DNA of 64,000 bases. Source: Daucus carota subsp. sativus. Lineage: Eukaryota > Streptophyta > Magnoliopsida > Apiales > Apiaceae. This document shows positions 23,122 to 35,423 of this stretch, piece after piece (within the stretch, counting starts at the first letter, position 1; the number at the start of each line of letters is the position of its first letter). The stretch lies in contig NC_030387.2 in the NCBI RefSeq assembly GCF_001625215.2, forward strand, positions 40,385,606 through 40,449,605, read 5' to 3'. The notes beneath the pieces were generated by a model, which was given only the letters and a program-made list of their open reading frames with translations, searched no databases and was not told the origin of the DNA. Position numbers and translations under genes: made by a program.

Positions 23122-25298
23122 ATGGCCGGAGGTGGTGGCATTGCTCCCGGTACGGGCAAGCAGTATCCCGGAGGCATGACGTGTAACGTCTTCTGGACTT
23201 GTATAATTGCCGGAACTGGAGGATTAATTTTCGGATATGATCTTGGCATTTCAGGTCGGTTTTAGTAGTTTTTAATTATATAATAGTTGATTTTAGCTGA
23301 TTTCGACATAAGTTTTACGTGAGTTCTTTGTAGTGTTTTACGTATGATGTAAAAAATTTGATTTTTGTAGTTTTTAATTATATAACAGTTGATTTTAGTT
23401 ATTTTCGACAGAAATTTTACGCGAGTTCTTTGTAGTGTTTAACGTGTGATTTATTTTATTATACAGGTGGAGTGACATCAATGCCGATATTTTTAGAGAA
23501 ATTTTTTCCATCTGTGTACCGGAAAGAAGAGGGCATAACATCGACGAATCAGTACTGCAAATTCAACAGCCAGATTCTGACATTGTTTACGTCGTCGTTG
23601 TACCTTGCTGCACTTGTGGCTTGCTTGGTTGCTTCATGGACCACCAGAAAATGGGGGCGCAAGAGGTCCATGCTTATGGGAGGCTTTCTTTTTCTTGCTG
23701 GTGCAGTTGTCAATGCCGCGGCTCAGAACGTATTGATGCTCATAATTGGTCGTGTTCTTCTCGGATTTGGCATTGGGTTTGCTAATCAGGTTTAATTTTT
23801 ATAAGCCAGCTTTTACTTTACTGTACTGATGGTTTATTCTCTGTTGTCTCGGGATTTTACTGTACTGATGGTTTATTCTCTGTTGTCTCGGGATTTTTTT
23901 GATGTGTGCAGTCTACACCGATCTATCTGTCAGAAACGGCTCCATATAAATACCGTGGGGCTCTGAATATGATCTTCCAGATGGCAATTACTATTGGAAT
24001 TCTTGTTGCTGATATTGCCAACTATTATTTTGCGAAATTGGTATGGGGCTGGCGTTTAAGCTTAGGCTGCGCTGGTGTTCCGGCATTGATTTTCATAATC
24101 GGCTCGTGGTCTCTCCCAGATACCCCGAATTCCCTTATTGAGCGAGGAAATCATGATGAAGCTAGGAACAGGCTGCAAAAGTTTCGCGGAAATGTTAACA
24201 TTGAGGAGGAGTTTAATGATCTTGTAGCGGCTTGTGAAGAGGCGAAAAAAATCAAGAATCCGTGGTCTAATATATTCAGGAGAAAGTATCGGCCTCAATT
24301 GACGTTTGCAGTTTTACTTCCGGCGTTTCAACAAATGACTGGGATGAATGTTTATATGTTTTATGCTCCGGTTTTGTTTAGAACAATCGGGTTCGGGATG
24401 AGTGCTTCTCTGATGTCTGCGTTGATTACTGGCGGGGTTAATGCTGCAGCGACTGTGGTTTCCATTGCTTCGGTTGATAAATTTGGACGGAGGTTTTGGT
24501 TCCTCGAGGGTGGCATTCAGATGATTATTTGTCAGGTACTACTCGAGTACATTCTCACTCCTTGGTGCATATTTTTAAATTGATCTCAAACATAAAGTGC
24601 TACATAAAGTGCTAATTACTCTTTATACAACTAAGAGCTTCATGCATTTCTAATGATTTGTTTTTTATATCTTAATTTGTGAATTGCAGATTATTGTTTC
24701 TGTAGCCATTGGAGTTAGATTTGGTATAAGTGGAAATCCGGGAGAACTCCCAAGATGGTATGCAATCCTTCTTGTTTCCGCGATATGTGTATATGTTGCA
24801 GGCTACGCGTGGTCATGGGGACCTCTATGCTGGTTAGTCCCTAGTGAGATCTTCCCACTTGAAATCCGCTCAGCTGCACAGAGCATCAACGTCTCTGTGA
24901 ACATGATCTTCACTTTTGTCATTGCTCAAATCTTTATGTACGCCCTCTGCCATCTGAAGTTCGGGCTGTTCATCTTGTTTGCCTTCTGTGTTGTGGTCAT
25001 GAGCATTTTCATATACAAGCTTTTTCCTGAGACAAAGGGGATACCAATTGAAGAGATGGCTGGGATTTGGAAGAAACATCCGTATTGGAAAAAATTTGTA
25101 ACGTCTACTAAACATGATTGTGAGTGTGGTAGAGCTAAAGGTTCTGGCAATGGGAAAAGAGTGACGAATGGCAAGGATTCTCCCAAGGTCTCTATTGATG
25201 GAATTGATTCTCTAAACGGTGGTGAGTCTCCCAAGGAGCGAGAGTGCGAGTTGGAGACAAGGAAGGTGAAAAAATTAGATGAGAAAGATCTGTGTTGA
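23122..25298 (+). CDS. STP-type monosaccharide/H+ symporter
   Basis: Plasma-membrane hexose/proton symporter of the sugar transporter protein (STP) subfamily of the major facilitator superfamily. Exons 23122-23254, 23467-23789, 23912-24535 and 24690-25298 give 562 residues. The start MAGGGG and the motifs [18 protein letters not shown] (TM1), RKWGRKRSM (loop 2-3), [58 protein letters not shown] (TM7), [30 protein letters not shown] and [12 protein letters not shown] cover the whole fold. The STP lid domain cysteine (YCKFNSQ) is present. The C-terminal tail after HPYWKKFV is about 60 residues longer than usual, hydrophilic, with a CECGRAKG motif and many Lys/Glu. The substrate among hexoses cannot be told from sequence. 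Confidence 0.93.
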
Positions 25299-25599
25299 TT
25301 AGTCTTCCTGGTTTAGAATAATATCTGTAGTACTTAAGTTTTAGTTTTGGTGATGAACTTGTGGATTTTCTTTTTATAGTATGTTGTTAGGATTTTGGTT
25401 CGGAAGGATATTAGTATTTGTATCTTGATCGAAACTTATTGCTTCCCAGATTAATATCAGATTAATGTTGAATCTTGTTCTTCTCTCTTAAGTAATCAAC
25501 TTAAATTTTGAAAGCAAGGCATCTTGTTTATGATGATAATTCTATGGAGCATCTTATTCATGTCTGCTCTCTTAAGTATGGATATGATATTGTCATGTC

Positions 25600-26275
25600 C
25601 GTTGTAGAAAGCTCCTGTCCTGAAGTCTGTTTTGAATAAATGGCCATCAGTGCCTCTGGTCTCTTCATTTTCCCCTGATGTACAGGTATCGGCTGACATC
25701 GTTCTAAATTCAACGTTAGCTGCCATCGTTCTAAATTCAACGTTAGCTGCCATAGCAAAACATGGTGGCAAAGAAAGTAAACTAGAAGACAGCAATTCTA
25801 ATGATCATGTGTACCAAATTACTTCATCTGTTGTGAGTCCTTTGATTATGCGGGATTTGCTGGACCTGGCCTATCAGCATTTCAGTGTAAGTCCCTGCTT
25901 TGATAGTGAGGGAAATCCAATCCAAAAATATCAGCATTCAGGTTTTCACCTCTATGGAAGATCTGTTGTCGTACATGAAGAGCACTAACAGCAATGATGA
26001 GATTTCTCCCAGACAGGAACTTATTCGAAGGAAATCCATGGAACATTTTAAGTACATGGCTAATCTGTACCAACCATAAACCTTCTTCGATGAAAGGTAA
26101 CTGTCTGTTCAACCTCCTACAAACTCTCAGTACCAAAATTATATATTTTAATTTCACCACCCATTCAATTGCAGGTTTGATAGTAACAAAGTTGAGAAAC
26201 TATTGGAGTTCTTGTCTGAAGAAGAAAGAAAGGAGTTAAGTAAGCATGTTATGAAGGAGACAGTCCTCAAGTACT
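25600..26275 (+). pseudogene. Fatty acyl-CoA reductase (FAR) fragment, C-terminal part
   Basis: Translated pieces match the middle and C-terminal parts of alcohol-forming fatty acyl-CoA reductases: FSPDVQVSADIVLNSTLAAI and AKHGG, then DHVYQITSSVVSPLIMRDLL, a YQHF-SPCFDSEGNPI block, and after a gap FDSNKVEKLLEFLSEEERKE and KHVMKE. A 27-bp tandem duplication repeats the VLNSTLAAI codons. A stop interrupts the MEHFKYMANLYQP block, the large reductase core is missing, and the order is broken, so this is a dead fragment of a wax/suberin alcohol gene. Confidence 0.75.
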
Positions 26276-26394
26276 TATGTTCAGATCAATGCCTTCACTC
26301 CATATTATAATTTATATTTTGAATATCCTGCCCATAGGGACAAAATCTGACTGTTTTCTTGTAGTGAACAGTGTTTGAAAGATTTATATCTAGC

Positions 26395-26545
26395 AAGTTG
26401 GTTCATGTGGCTGGAAATATGTGTGTGAAAGAAATATAGGTGTCGAGGAAGATGTAGCCAATCTAACAGCAGGAGAAGTGGATGTAATTATCAATACTGC
26501 AGACACTACAATATTCGACGTAAGGTACATACATAGGCTAGATGA
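26395..26545 (+). pseudogene. FAR fragment, N-terminal part, out of order
   Basis: The block GVEEDVANLTAGEVDVIINT followed by ADTTIFDVRY matches the Rossmann-domain segment EEVDVIINSAANTTFDERY of FAR proteins. It lies downstream of a C-terminal FAR fragment, so either two FAR copies were adjacent or the pieces were shuffled. At about 26545 it is joined abruptly to inverted CONSTANS-like intron sequence. Confidence 0.65.
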
Positions 26546-28300
26546 GCAATATTTTACTTTTAGTAGACTAATTTTTACCTCATTGGGAATCAGGGTCATG
26601 CAGATAAATTCAGACTTCAGAGCTATGAAATTCCAGTTATGCTTCTTTCTGATCCGGACTTTATGCAAGAAATCTGTTAATGCTGTAACTTATAATACGT
26701 GGTCTAAAGTTTTAAGCAGTCTGTGATTACTGTGTAAATTAGAATCTCTTGCTCGTATAGTGTTTCTATATTTAGTATTTCTCAGTGAGCTTCTGCTAGA
26801 CTAAGCAGGTAATTGTGTTTTAGACTATTTTAACAAAAGTTTTTTTACTGGCAATCGGAATTGACACAGGTATATGCAGATAAAGTGAGGAAGAGGATAA
26901 TGTTCGTCAAATCTAAAGGGAGAACATCTGATACACTTCAACTTCAGCATCTGTTCTCTTTGCAAACCGGCCTTTGATCCTCGGCCTGATTTCTGCATAA
27001 GCTTTTCTTGATGCATACCTTATTGTCTTGACAAATTTCCGCTTCTTTTTCTTTTCTTTGTATCTGAGGACTCTGGCCTCTCTGTCCATTGGAGACAGTT
27101 GAGTTGGCGTCTGAATTGGCGGGGTAGAATATATGTCATTTGTACCTGCAGAGAGTCTTGAATGTGGGATTGAGACGTCGAGCATTGTGGATTCTGGCAC
27201 AAGTCCAACATCCATCGAGGATACAGAAACCTGATATCCAGAAAGTGTGTTAGTTATTTTTGGAATAGAATTATCTGGATGAACAATATTTTAATTTTAG
27301 TAGACTGATTTTTATGTCGTTGGAAATCAGGGCCATGCAGATAAATTCAGACTTCAGAGCTATGAAATTCCAATTATGCTTCTTTCTAATCCGGACTTTA
27401 TGCAGATATATTCAGACTTTAAAAGCTATGAAATTCCAGTTATGCTTCTTTCTAATCCGGACTTTATGCAAGAAATTTGTTAATGCTGTAATTGATAACA
27501 CGCGGTCTAAAGTTTTAAGAAGTCCGTGATTACTGTGTAAATTAGAATCTCTGGCTCGTATAGTGTTTTCATGTTAAGTATTCTTCAGTGAGCTTCTGCT
27601 AGACTAAGCAGGTAATTGTGTTTGGACAAGTTTAAATGTTTAATGAAAGCTTTTCTTTACCAGCAATCGGAATTGACACAGTTAAATGCAGATAAAGCGA
27701 GGAAGAGGATAATGTTCTTCAAAGCTAAAGGGAGCAAAGTGAAGCTTGTCTATCAAAAAGAAGAGACAACAAATTCAACTATCCAGGATCTAACTTTGAG
27801 TATAAAGACGCGATATAAAGTGAAATTTGGTATGTGCTTCCAGTCCTATCATGTCATTTTCTTATCTCTGCAGAGAGATGAATATGGCCACTACACTGAT
27901 ATGTAGATTACTATAGCAAGGTAGAATCAACATTTTACTCGATGTAATAATAATAATAAGTCATCCTCCTGCAGGATGCTTATAGTAAATGAAATAAGGC
28001 CTATTTCTTATCATTAGTTGTTTATGTGAAAGGGAAAAAGAATCGCGGAACTTAACATATGACTGATAATTTTAATTACTGGAGTACAGGTTGTTTGAGC
28101 GGCCTAAGTGCCTTATATTGCAGTTCTGCCTGGGATTTTGAAGGATTTATTAAGAGCCTCACTCTCATCATCATCATCATCATCTGTGTCATCGCCTCCA
28201 AGCCCGAGGACTGAGCCTTTAGCAGCCTGGGGACCGTAAACACAACAAGGGATTGGCGCCACAGGGACAGGCTGATGGCGGTTGGCTAATGGATTTGGCT
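26545..28300 (-). pseudogene. Inverted, rearranged copy of the CONSTANS-like gene
   Basis: On the minus strand this region repeats the CONSTANS-like gene of 52600-54591, including its intron. From right to left: end of B-box 2 and following residues ([28 protein letters not shown]) at about 28160-28296; most of the intron (27233-28140); exon 2 with acceptor site and a CCT domain ([18 protein letters not shown], then [13 protein letters not shown]) at 26923-27232; then a second copy of part of the intron (26545-26922). About 480 bp between mid exon 1 and the early intron are deleted, with GGCT at the junction in the parent. Exon 2 is cut before its last ~15 codons. Intron inclusion shows DNA-level duplication, not retroposition. 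Confidence 0.88.
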
Positions 28301-28329
28301 TGCTGCAAATCCTTTGTTTGCAGGAAAAT

Positions 28330-28460
28330 TGTTGGCCCTGGCCTATCAGCATTCATCTTAAATCCTTTTGTTGATGGCAAGGAAAATCCAATCCGCATTT
28401 CAGCATTCAAGTTCTTCAGATCCCTAGAACAAGTGACAAGGGACTACAGTGTAGACTTGG
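28330..28460 (+). pseudogene. FAR fragment to the right of the CONSTANS-like insert
   Basis: NPFVDGKENPIRISAFKFFR followed by SLEQVTRD resembles the FAR segment that follows the LYQHF block. The upstream bases GGCCTATCAGCATT also occur in the FAR fragment at about 25868, so the two are diverged versions of the same gene part on either side of the CONSTANS-like insert. Confidence 0.6.
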
Positions 28461-29160
28461 GTTGATTTCAATGGATCAACAATTAACTTGGCCTTGTATA
28501 CTATTTTTGTGCAAGGGTGATTACAAAAGCACAATACATGCCTTGTAAATTTGAAATTCCGACGATCAAAATGAAAAAATGGATAAAGTCCCACCAACGA
28601 TGTGTACTTTACTCTTAATATAAACCCTTGCAGAGCTGATATAGTTTTATCTGTTCTGCAGTGCTTTTTCAATGTGTATGCTCTTAAAGCTCTTTATTTT
28701 AATTCGACTTGAATTAAAGTATACACTTGTATGATTGGCCGAAATAGATATTATGGATATTATTAGTAAAAAAGTTAAAATAAATCAATAAAAAACTATA
28801 TTATAAATCATTTTATTAAAATATAAGTTAAAATAAATAATGTTAAAAATATTTTATAAATGATGAGTGCTTAGTATAAAAACCATCGTCAATTTCAACA
28901 TCGTTTATTTGTCTCATGAAAACAAACATGTTAATTTTTTCTATGTTTTTTGAACTCGATTATTCTTGTAGATGCCATATGGCTATTATTTATTGAATTA
29001 TTTTCTTTTCTTAAAAAAAAAAAAGAAAAACCAAACGTGCTGATTTAATAAATATCGGTTTGGGGCCTTCAGTCACTAAATCATGGACCAGCCTTTATAA
29101 GGCCCAATAAAAAGCTTTCTAATACCCGAACAATTTCGTGCCCTAATTTTCTTTGAAAAA
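28461..29160. other. Gene-free stretch and RRP7 promoter side
   Basis: AT-rich intergenic DNA ending in the RRP7 leader; the sequence CCCTAATTTTC just before the start codon fits a ribosomal/telo-box-like promoter only loosely. No other feature seen. Confidence 0.5.
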
Positions 29161-32100
29161 ATGGGAGAAAACAAGGAGCTGCTGAGCAAAAAATTGAAAA
29201 AAATCAAATCAAATTCTTCGGATTCCAAGAAAAAGAGCAAGAATCGCAATCCTATTGGTAATTTTTCTAAATCAACTTTATACATTATCAACTAATATTT
29301 GTATATGTCTGTGTATAGCTTAATTTGATAATGGTGATTCATTCATCGTGTGGATTAGTGTTGTTAAGTGATGATATTGCTTCCGGGTGTGTTTCTTGAT
29401 CTGGGTTTTTGATGAAGTTTGAATCTTTGTTGGTCTTAGAGAAGAAGTGTAGTGAAGTCAAGAATGGTGAAGAAAAGGTTAAATCTGTAAAGAAGATTAG
29501 GAAGCATGATGAGGTCAAGCAAGCTGGTAACATCGATGAAGGTAGATTAATCTCAATTTTTCATGTACTATAATTGTTGTCATCTTATGCTAGTTTGCTG
29601 TTTTTAAAAGAGTTTGGGAGTTGAGGTTTTGGTTTTGTAATATCAATATATAGTAATTTGTAACTGTGACTAGGAAAAGAAAAATAGTTACTTTAGGAGT
29701 TTAGGGATTAATGAAGTAATTTGAGCTGTACAATATCATATTTATCATCGTGAAAGTTGGCTGAAAGTAAAACAAATTTTCACATTCCTTCTTCTCACTT
29801 TGTGTATATGTAATGGTGCTTGTGCATGCCATGTTCATTAAATATCTTAGTTGTAGTCTAATGCTAATTTGCTTATTCTTACAAGAGTTTGGGAGTTCCT
29901 GTTTTTACTTTGTAATATCAAGCTCACTCATTGAGGTATGTGTAGTGTTCTGTAATTGTGAGTCAGAGAAGAAAATTTGTTATTCCAGGTGTTAATGAAG
30001 TATTGTGAGTTGTATAACAATATTTTTATCATTATAAATATAGAAGTTGGATGGGAGTAAAAAAAATTCACAATCCATCTTGGAAATTTTAAGTATCAAT
30101 TTAAATAAAAAACACTATACAAGTTTTTGCAACATGTTTTAGAAGACACTCTCTTTCTCTCTTTCTATATATGTATATGTTTGTGTGTGTGTTGAGTTTT
30201 GTAAGGTTACGGGTTTCAGAAAACAGAATTGATGAAGCAAGTCGTAGGAAGAAAAAGAGGAAAGTGGCAAAGGCTAAAGATAGTGACAAAGCTGAGATTA
30301 TCTCTAGCGAAATAAAAGATAGCTCTGATGGAGATATTGAAGCCGAAGAAAAGCAAAGGAGCAAATTAAGGAAGTTAAAGAGAAAAGGCAAGAAGACAAA
30401 GAAGTCTGAGATTGAAAAAGTTAATGAATCTGATCATGAAGTTGAAGGCTCCAATTTACAAAAGGGTATTTACTAGATAACCAGACACGTCATTCACCAA
30501 CATTTTTTTGTGAGTGAGTGAGTATGTGTGTGTGTAGATATATGGCTTTATTAAGATAGTTCAGTATATTAACTTATGAGCTTCGGCAAGTTGATTAAAT
30601 TGTTGAACACCATGACCTCTTTCAATCAATTGAACATGGTGATTGACATTTATAAATTAGGCGGATCTAAATTATTATGTGAACAGATGCTCACTCAATT
30701 AGTTGAACATGTTACCACCATAGCCTCATGAATGAGAATAAGCGTATTCATATTTTTAAATAGCACTAATCAGTATGAAGCTTTCACATATTATGAATGA
30801 AATCTGAACTTGTACTGCATATAGATTTTGGACTCAAGTTTTATGGTTCTAAGAAGTGAATTTGAAGGAGTAAACACACGCGACCTTAAAATTGAACTCC
30901 ACATGTTATTTTACTTTGTTAGAAGATGTTAGTGTTCATAGTCCGACACAAGTTGTTAAGTTGGTAATATATTTTTGTATCCAGTCATGAACTCTTGCTC
31001 AGTGTGCACCTTCCTGTTTAAATAAGAAGGAGGCTCTTAGTACTAAATTCAATGGCAGATTGATAGAACTGATACAAACGAGGCAGATATTGGAACAAAC
31101 TTCTCTTACTGTAAAACAATATTTTTTCCATATAGACGCTTTTGTACTTCTATTATTCCTAAGAAATATTACTAATTTTTGATTTGTAGGCAAGTCAAAA
31201 AAAGTACGTAAAGCAAAAAAGGTCCGCTTGTTATCACAAGATGAGGATGTGCTAGAAGATAATGAAGTCAAGCAAGATGAGGTTTATGAGATATCTTCAG
31301 GGGATGAGGACTCCTCACAAGGAATGAAAAGTATGAACTCCAGTTAGTATGACAGAACTTAGTTTATTTTGAAGTTGATCTGATGCTATTTTCTTTTGGG
31401 TACAGAGTGGATTATGGAATATCATCAGAGTAGACCAGGTGTGAAGATACTGCAAGACAAGATTGATGACTTTATAGTATCCCACGAGGCAAAGCTAGAA
31501 CAGGTAATCTTCTTTTGCTCCTACCTGTATGAGTTGGATTTTTAGTACCACCATCTGAGTTACTTAAAATGTACTTCAAGGCTCTGAGTGTTCATTTAAG
31601 CTGCGTGGATTCACTTTTTGAAACATGATTAGTAGAATATACTTCAAAGATCTAGGCTTTGCGTGGTCAATTAATTTTCAAATGGTAAAATGTTTCTAAA
31701 AACGTATCATTGAGCTTGCATGGATTCACTTTTTGAAACCCAATTATTACTTCCCCAAAGCTGGCATAACATCTGAATTTTAGATACTTATTATCTGAGG
31801 ACAACATTGAGGCAATTGCATATACAAATTGAAAAGGACAGCATCAAGGGAATTTCAAGCATTGAGGGACAGCATTGGTGATGATTTTTCAATCATATTC
31901 AACATGTATACTTTATACTTCTTTACTTGGTTTAAAACCGTTCATTTTCCTACAAGCAAGTCTTTCTTTCAATTGTGCAATTAGTTGTCTCTAGGCAGCC
32001 ACCATCAGGGAAATGGATGGTGTGAGTTTGTCAAATGCTCGACAAGCCGCTACATTAGCGGCGCATAAACCATGTTCGTCAACCAAGTTTGTTCAGTGGT

Positions 32101-33014
32101 CGTAATTAGTTAGTGGGGACAAAACCCACCGAGAGTTCAGTATTTAATGAATTCAACGGTTCCAGTAGACTGCATCATAAATATTACTTCTCTAATCAAG
32201 GAAATTTGATTCGTTTTCAAGTGCGAAAATCATTACATGTATTCTGTTGCCAACTTCTGTGTAAATACTTTTTCTTACTGAATACACAGGAAAGAAAAGA
32301 AAGAGAAGCTCTTGCAGCAGAAGGTGGATGGACCGTTGTTGTGCATCAAAAAGGTAGAAAAAAGACTACAGAGTCTGAGAGTGGCACTGCGGTCGGTGCT
32401 GCACATGCTACAGTAACAGACAGGATTGCCAAAAAGAAAAATAAAGAAGTTGGGCTAGATTTCTACAGGTTCCAGAAAAGGGAGGCTCAAAAAAGTGGTA
32501 TGTTGATAATTGTTATCAATATTTTGCAATCATAGTACACAAGGCTAGCTTGCTGTATATTTAGCATGTTTTGGCTAAATTTTGTTAGAGGAATATGTTT
32601 ATGTTTTATGTTCAGTGCCATTTTTAGTCCCCCACTGTTCATGAAGACTTTCGAGTCTGAGGATGCAGCATTCTTCCATATTTATCTCACAAATTTAAGA
32701 GGATTAGAATTGAACTACAGTCACTTATATTGTTAACGTTGATCATATTGGATTGGATATGCTTCATATATACTATCACTAGAACTACGGATCCTTGTCA
32801 AACAATTTTAGTTCCAGCATAGTCATGTAAAGATAGATTGCATATTCAATTGTATGATAAACTGTGATCTTTTTCGGCTTTCTGGATCTGCAAATGCTAA
32901 TTTTTGCTGAAACATGGATCCCTTGCAGAAATTATGATGCTGCAGAGCAAATTCGAGCAGGATAAAAAACGGATCCAGCAAATGAGAGCGGCACGGAAGT
33001 TTAAACCATACTAA
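29161..33014 (+). CDS. RRP7: Ribosomal RNA-processing protein RRP7
   Basis: Nucleolar factor for 18S rRNA maturation and small-subunit assembly. Seven exons, 29161-29257, 29440-29541, 30220-30465, 31190-31330, 31406-31503, 32290-32497 and 32929-33014, join in frame to 325 residues. Exons 1-4 encode a very Lys/Glu-rich, probably disordered and nucleolar-targeting region (KKLKKIKS, RRKKKRKVAKAK, KLRKLKRKGKKTKK). The conserved C-terminal RRP7 domain follows: WIMEYHQSRPGVKILQDKID, ALAAEGGWTVVVHQKGRKKT, GLDFYRFQKREAQKS and the ending KFEQDKKRIQQMRAARKFKP-Tyr, which is nearly invariant in plant RRP7. The lysine-rich exons are built of similar short motifs (DEVKQ occurs twice), suggesting repeat expansion. 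Confidence 0.9.
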
Positions 33015-33982
33015 GTTGGCTAAGGCTGACATTTTGTTATTTAGGGCAAGTTTATGATGTTCTCTTTAGGTGTGGTACGGTAACTTGTTGCCAATTCCAC
33101 CCCTTTTTTGTCTCTAGTATTGCTCCAATTGGCTGTAATTTTTTGTACTTTTGAAGCTATTATAATTTACAATCTAAAAATGTTTATCATTTTGTTAGTG
33201 ATTCTCCAAATTTCAACCATCCATGTCGACTCAAACACCCATCTTGTGTTTGTCAAATTCATTTTGTATTTCTCAAAATTTCAACCACCCACCTCTACAA
33301 ATTCATCTTGTATTTCTCAAAATTTGAACCACTCCGATATCGTTGTCTTGTACTCCCTCCGTCCCATTTTAGTTGTCACATTTGGTTTTGTTCCCATTTT
33401 AGTTGTTACATTTGGTTTTGTGCCGGTCAAATTGATCAAATATTGACTGAAATTTATTAATATTGTATTAATTGAATTTTTTTTAGAAAATATATCACTG
33501 GAAATTTTTTTTGTTCTACTTTAAGATGTAATTTTCGATTTTTTAAAATAATAAAAGAGTGTCTTATAATCTTTGATAAAAAATTAGTCGATTTAACCAA
33601 CAAAATTAGGAATGTGACAACTAAAATAGAACAATATTTGTCAAAATTAAATCCCTCAATAACATCTTGCAAAATTTGAAACCCCGATAAACGAGTGTGG
33701 TAACATATCTCATCAAACCATGGAAAATTAAGTATCAATGAATCACATAATGTACCAGCATAACATATTTATTTATAGTAAAACACAGCAGTATAACATA
33801 CATGAGAAATCACTCAAAGAACAACAAAACATAAGCTTACATTACTCTTGCCTGAAGCAAGATAAGCAAGACCTTTATTTCTATACACACACAGAGTATT
33901 TAAAACCAGCATCATCATTCAGACCTATTTCACAACTTCCTCCTTAACAATCTCACTCCGGCGGCATTGTAGAGTTAATCGA
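33015..33982. other. Intergenic region between convergent RRP7 and SAMDC
   Basis: Holds the RRP7 3' side, a degenerate Stowaway-like MITE (33353-33633) and the SAMDC 3'-UTR side. No other gene. Confidence 0.6.
33353..33633. mobile_element. Degenerate Stowaway-like MITE
   Basis: Starts after TA with CTCCCTCCGTCCCATTTTAG and ends with GTGACAACTAAAATAGAACA, the imperfect complement of its beginning. The left end shows a short duplication of CCCATTTTAGTTGT.ACATTTGGTTTTG. The right terminus is eroded, so it is older than the other MITEs here. Confidence 0.65.
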
Positions 33983-35059
33983 CTATTTCACAGCTTCCTC
34001 CTTATCGATCTCACTCCAGCAGCAATGTAGAGTCGATGTCGGAGATGCACAGCCCGAAACCTGCGTAAAGCTAAGGTATATGATTGATTCATTCTTACCA
34101 AGCACTTGGTATGACTTCTCTTCACAGCTATATCCCTGAACATCTGGAGTAATGTGGATACCAATGTCGTGCCCCTCTCCATCAGTACGCAGAGCAACAG
34201 AAAACTCAGTTGGCTCAAAGCAAGTCAGCACCCTCTCGAGCAGGTGGTTCAGTTTCAGAACTTTGAAGTTGTAGCCCATGGCTTCGAAGCTAGCATAGCT
34301 GAAGCCATCTTCAGGCGTAACATGAATTGTAGAAACTGCATCACCTTCGATAGCATTCATTGAGTAACCACAAGGGTCGAACTGAAAATCACATATCTTG
34401 GAATCTGGAAGGATTCTCCTAATACCAGATTCTTCGGTCATTTCAACTGCAGAGCTTGATTGAGTGCTGTAGAATACTGATGCCCTTGTTCTGTCTAAAC
34501 CAGTCATGCACATCTCAAGAGTGTAGAGTGTGTCGGAGTGTTTTGCTGGTTCAGCGGAAGCTGTGTAAACATGCCATTTCTTTGTTTCAGCTCTACCCAT
34601 TAGGTATGCCTTGCTGGCTAAACCAAGCTTGCAAAAGTAGCTGTCAAGCACAGAAACCTCTTCAAAAAAACTACGATGTGGAAATGTCTGCGCGCCAGGA
34701 AATATGAAGTTACCACGAGTGTACTTCACGGACCTCACAGAAAGGGAAATTGCATTTGCCAACTCCAGTATAGGAGGAATAGAAAGAAGCAATTTTGTAG
34801 TCCCGCAGGTTTTAATGATAATCTTGTAAGGGTACACAAAGAGACTGGATTCTGATAGCACATAGGAATCAACAAGCTCATTCGACAACGAGCCAACAAT
34901 AGTGCACTCAGCTGGTGCGAGGATTTCATCCAATTGGTTTCTCGATAAAGAACGTAGACCCTTGCCTAGAGGGTCGGCAAAGATGCCAGGGTCGGAAAAA
35001 ACTATTTCAAGCCGCTTTTCATAGCCTTCAAACCCAATTGCGGAGAGTGGGGAGGCCAT
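33983..35059 (-). CDS. SAMDC: S-adenosylmethionine decarboxylase proenzyme
   Basis: Makes decarboxylated S-adenosylmethionine, the aminopropyl donor for spermidine and spermine synthesis, in the cytosol. Single uninterrupted coding exon of 358 residues, usual for plants. The autocatalytic cleavage site [10 protein letters not shown] lies around residues 68-77, where Glu-Ser cleavage yields the pyruvoyl beta/alpha chains; [14 protein letters not shown] (catalytic Cys near 84) and [20 protein letters not shown] are also intact. The start [18 protein letters not shown] is the family's N-terminus. The leader contains the conserved tiny and small uORFs that mediate polyamine feedback on translation (listed separately). 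It lies convergent to RRP7 and beside the TBC gene, as in Arabidopsis. Confidence 0.97.
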   Translation of the reverse strand: MASPLSAIGFEGYEKRLEIVFSDPGIFADPLGKGLRSLSRNQLDEILAPAECTIVGSLSNELVDSYVLSESSLFVYPYKIIIKTCGTTKLLLSIPPILELANAISLSVRSVKYTRGNFIFPGAQTFPHRSFFEEVSVLDSYFCKLGLASKAYLMGRAETKKWHVYTASAEPAKHSDTLYTLEMCMTGLDRTRASVFYSTQSSSAVEMTEESGIRRILPDSKICDFQFDPCGYSMNAIEGDAVSTIHVTPEDGFSYASFEAMGYNFKVLKLNHLLERVLTCFEPTEFSVALRTDGEGHDIGIHITPDVQGYSCEEKSYQVLGKNESIIYLSFTQVSGCASPTSTLHCCWSEIDKEEAVK

Positions 35060-35178
35060 TTTGCCTTCTTACAGGCTTAGGATACAAAGAACAAGAAAAA
35101 CCAAGACGAGTTAAATACTGAAAACCGAACCACTAGTTATGAACCACCTATGGTGTCTTACGAAGATCTTGGAGAATC

Positions 35179-35423
35179 TCAGGATGGCTTTCGTGCAAAC
35201 TGCAAAGATGTTTGAACATAGTAGTACAACTTGTTAGGAAAGGTAACTACAAAATATCTAATAAAAATGAAAGGAAACCAAAATTGAAGCTCACGTTGGA
35301 GTATGCAGCTGATTTGAATTTCTTGATTCCTCCGTGTGGTCGAACGTCTTCAATGCTGTAACCTAGGGGACCTTCGTAAAAAACTGTACTACTGGACTTC
35401 TTCTTTCCACCTTTAGACTCCAT
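35179..35423 (-). CDS. SAMDC conserved small uORF
   Basis: Two leader exons, 35295-35423 and 35179-35199, encode a 49-residue peptide beginning MESKGGKKKSSS, with the core FYEGPLGYSIEDVRPHGG and ending AAYSN-FARKPS. This is the well-known SAMDC uORF whose peptide represses main-ORF translation when polyamines are high. The intron splits it before the last six codons, so its proper end depends on splicing. The family usually has Cys rather than Phe after SN; this is a small departure. Confidence 0.93.
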
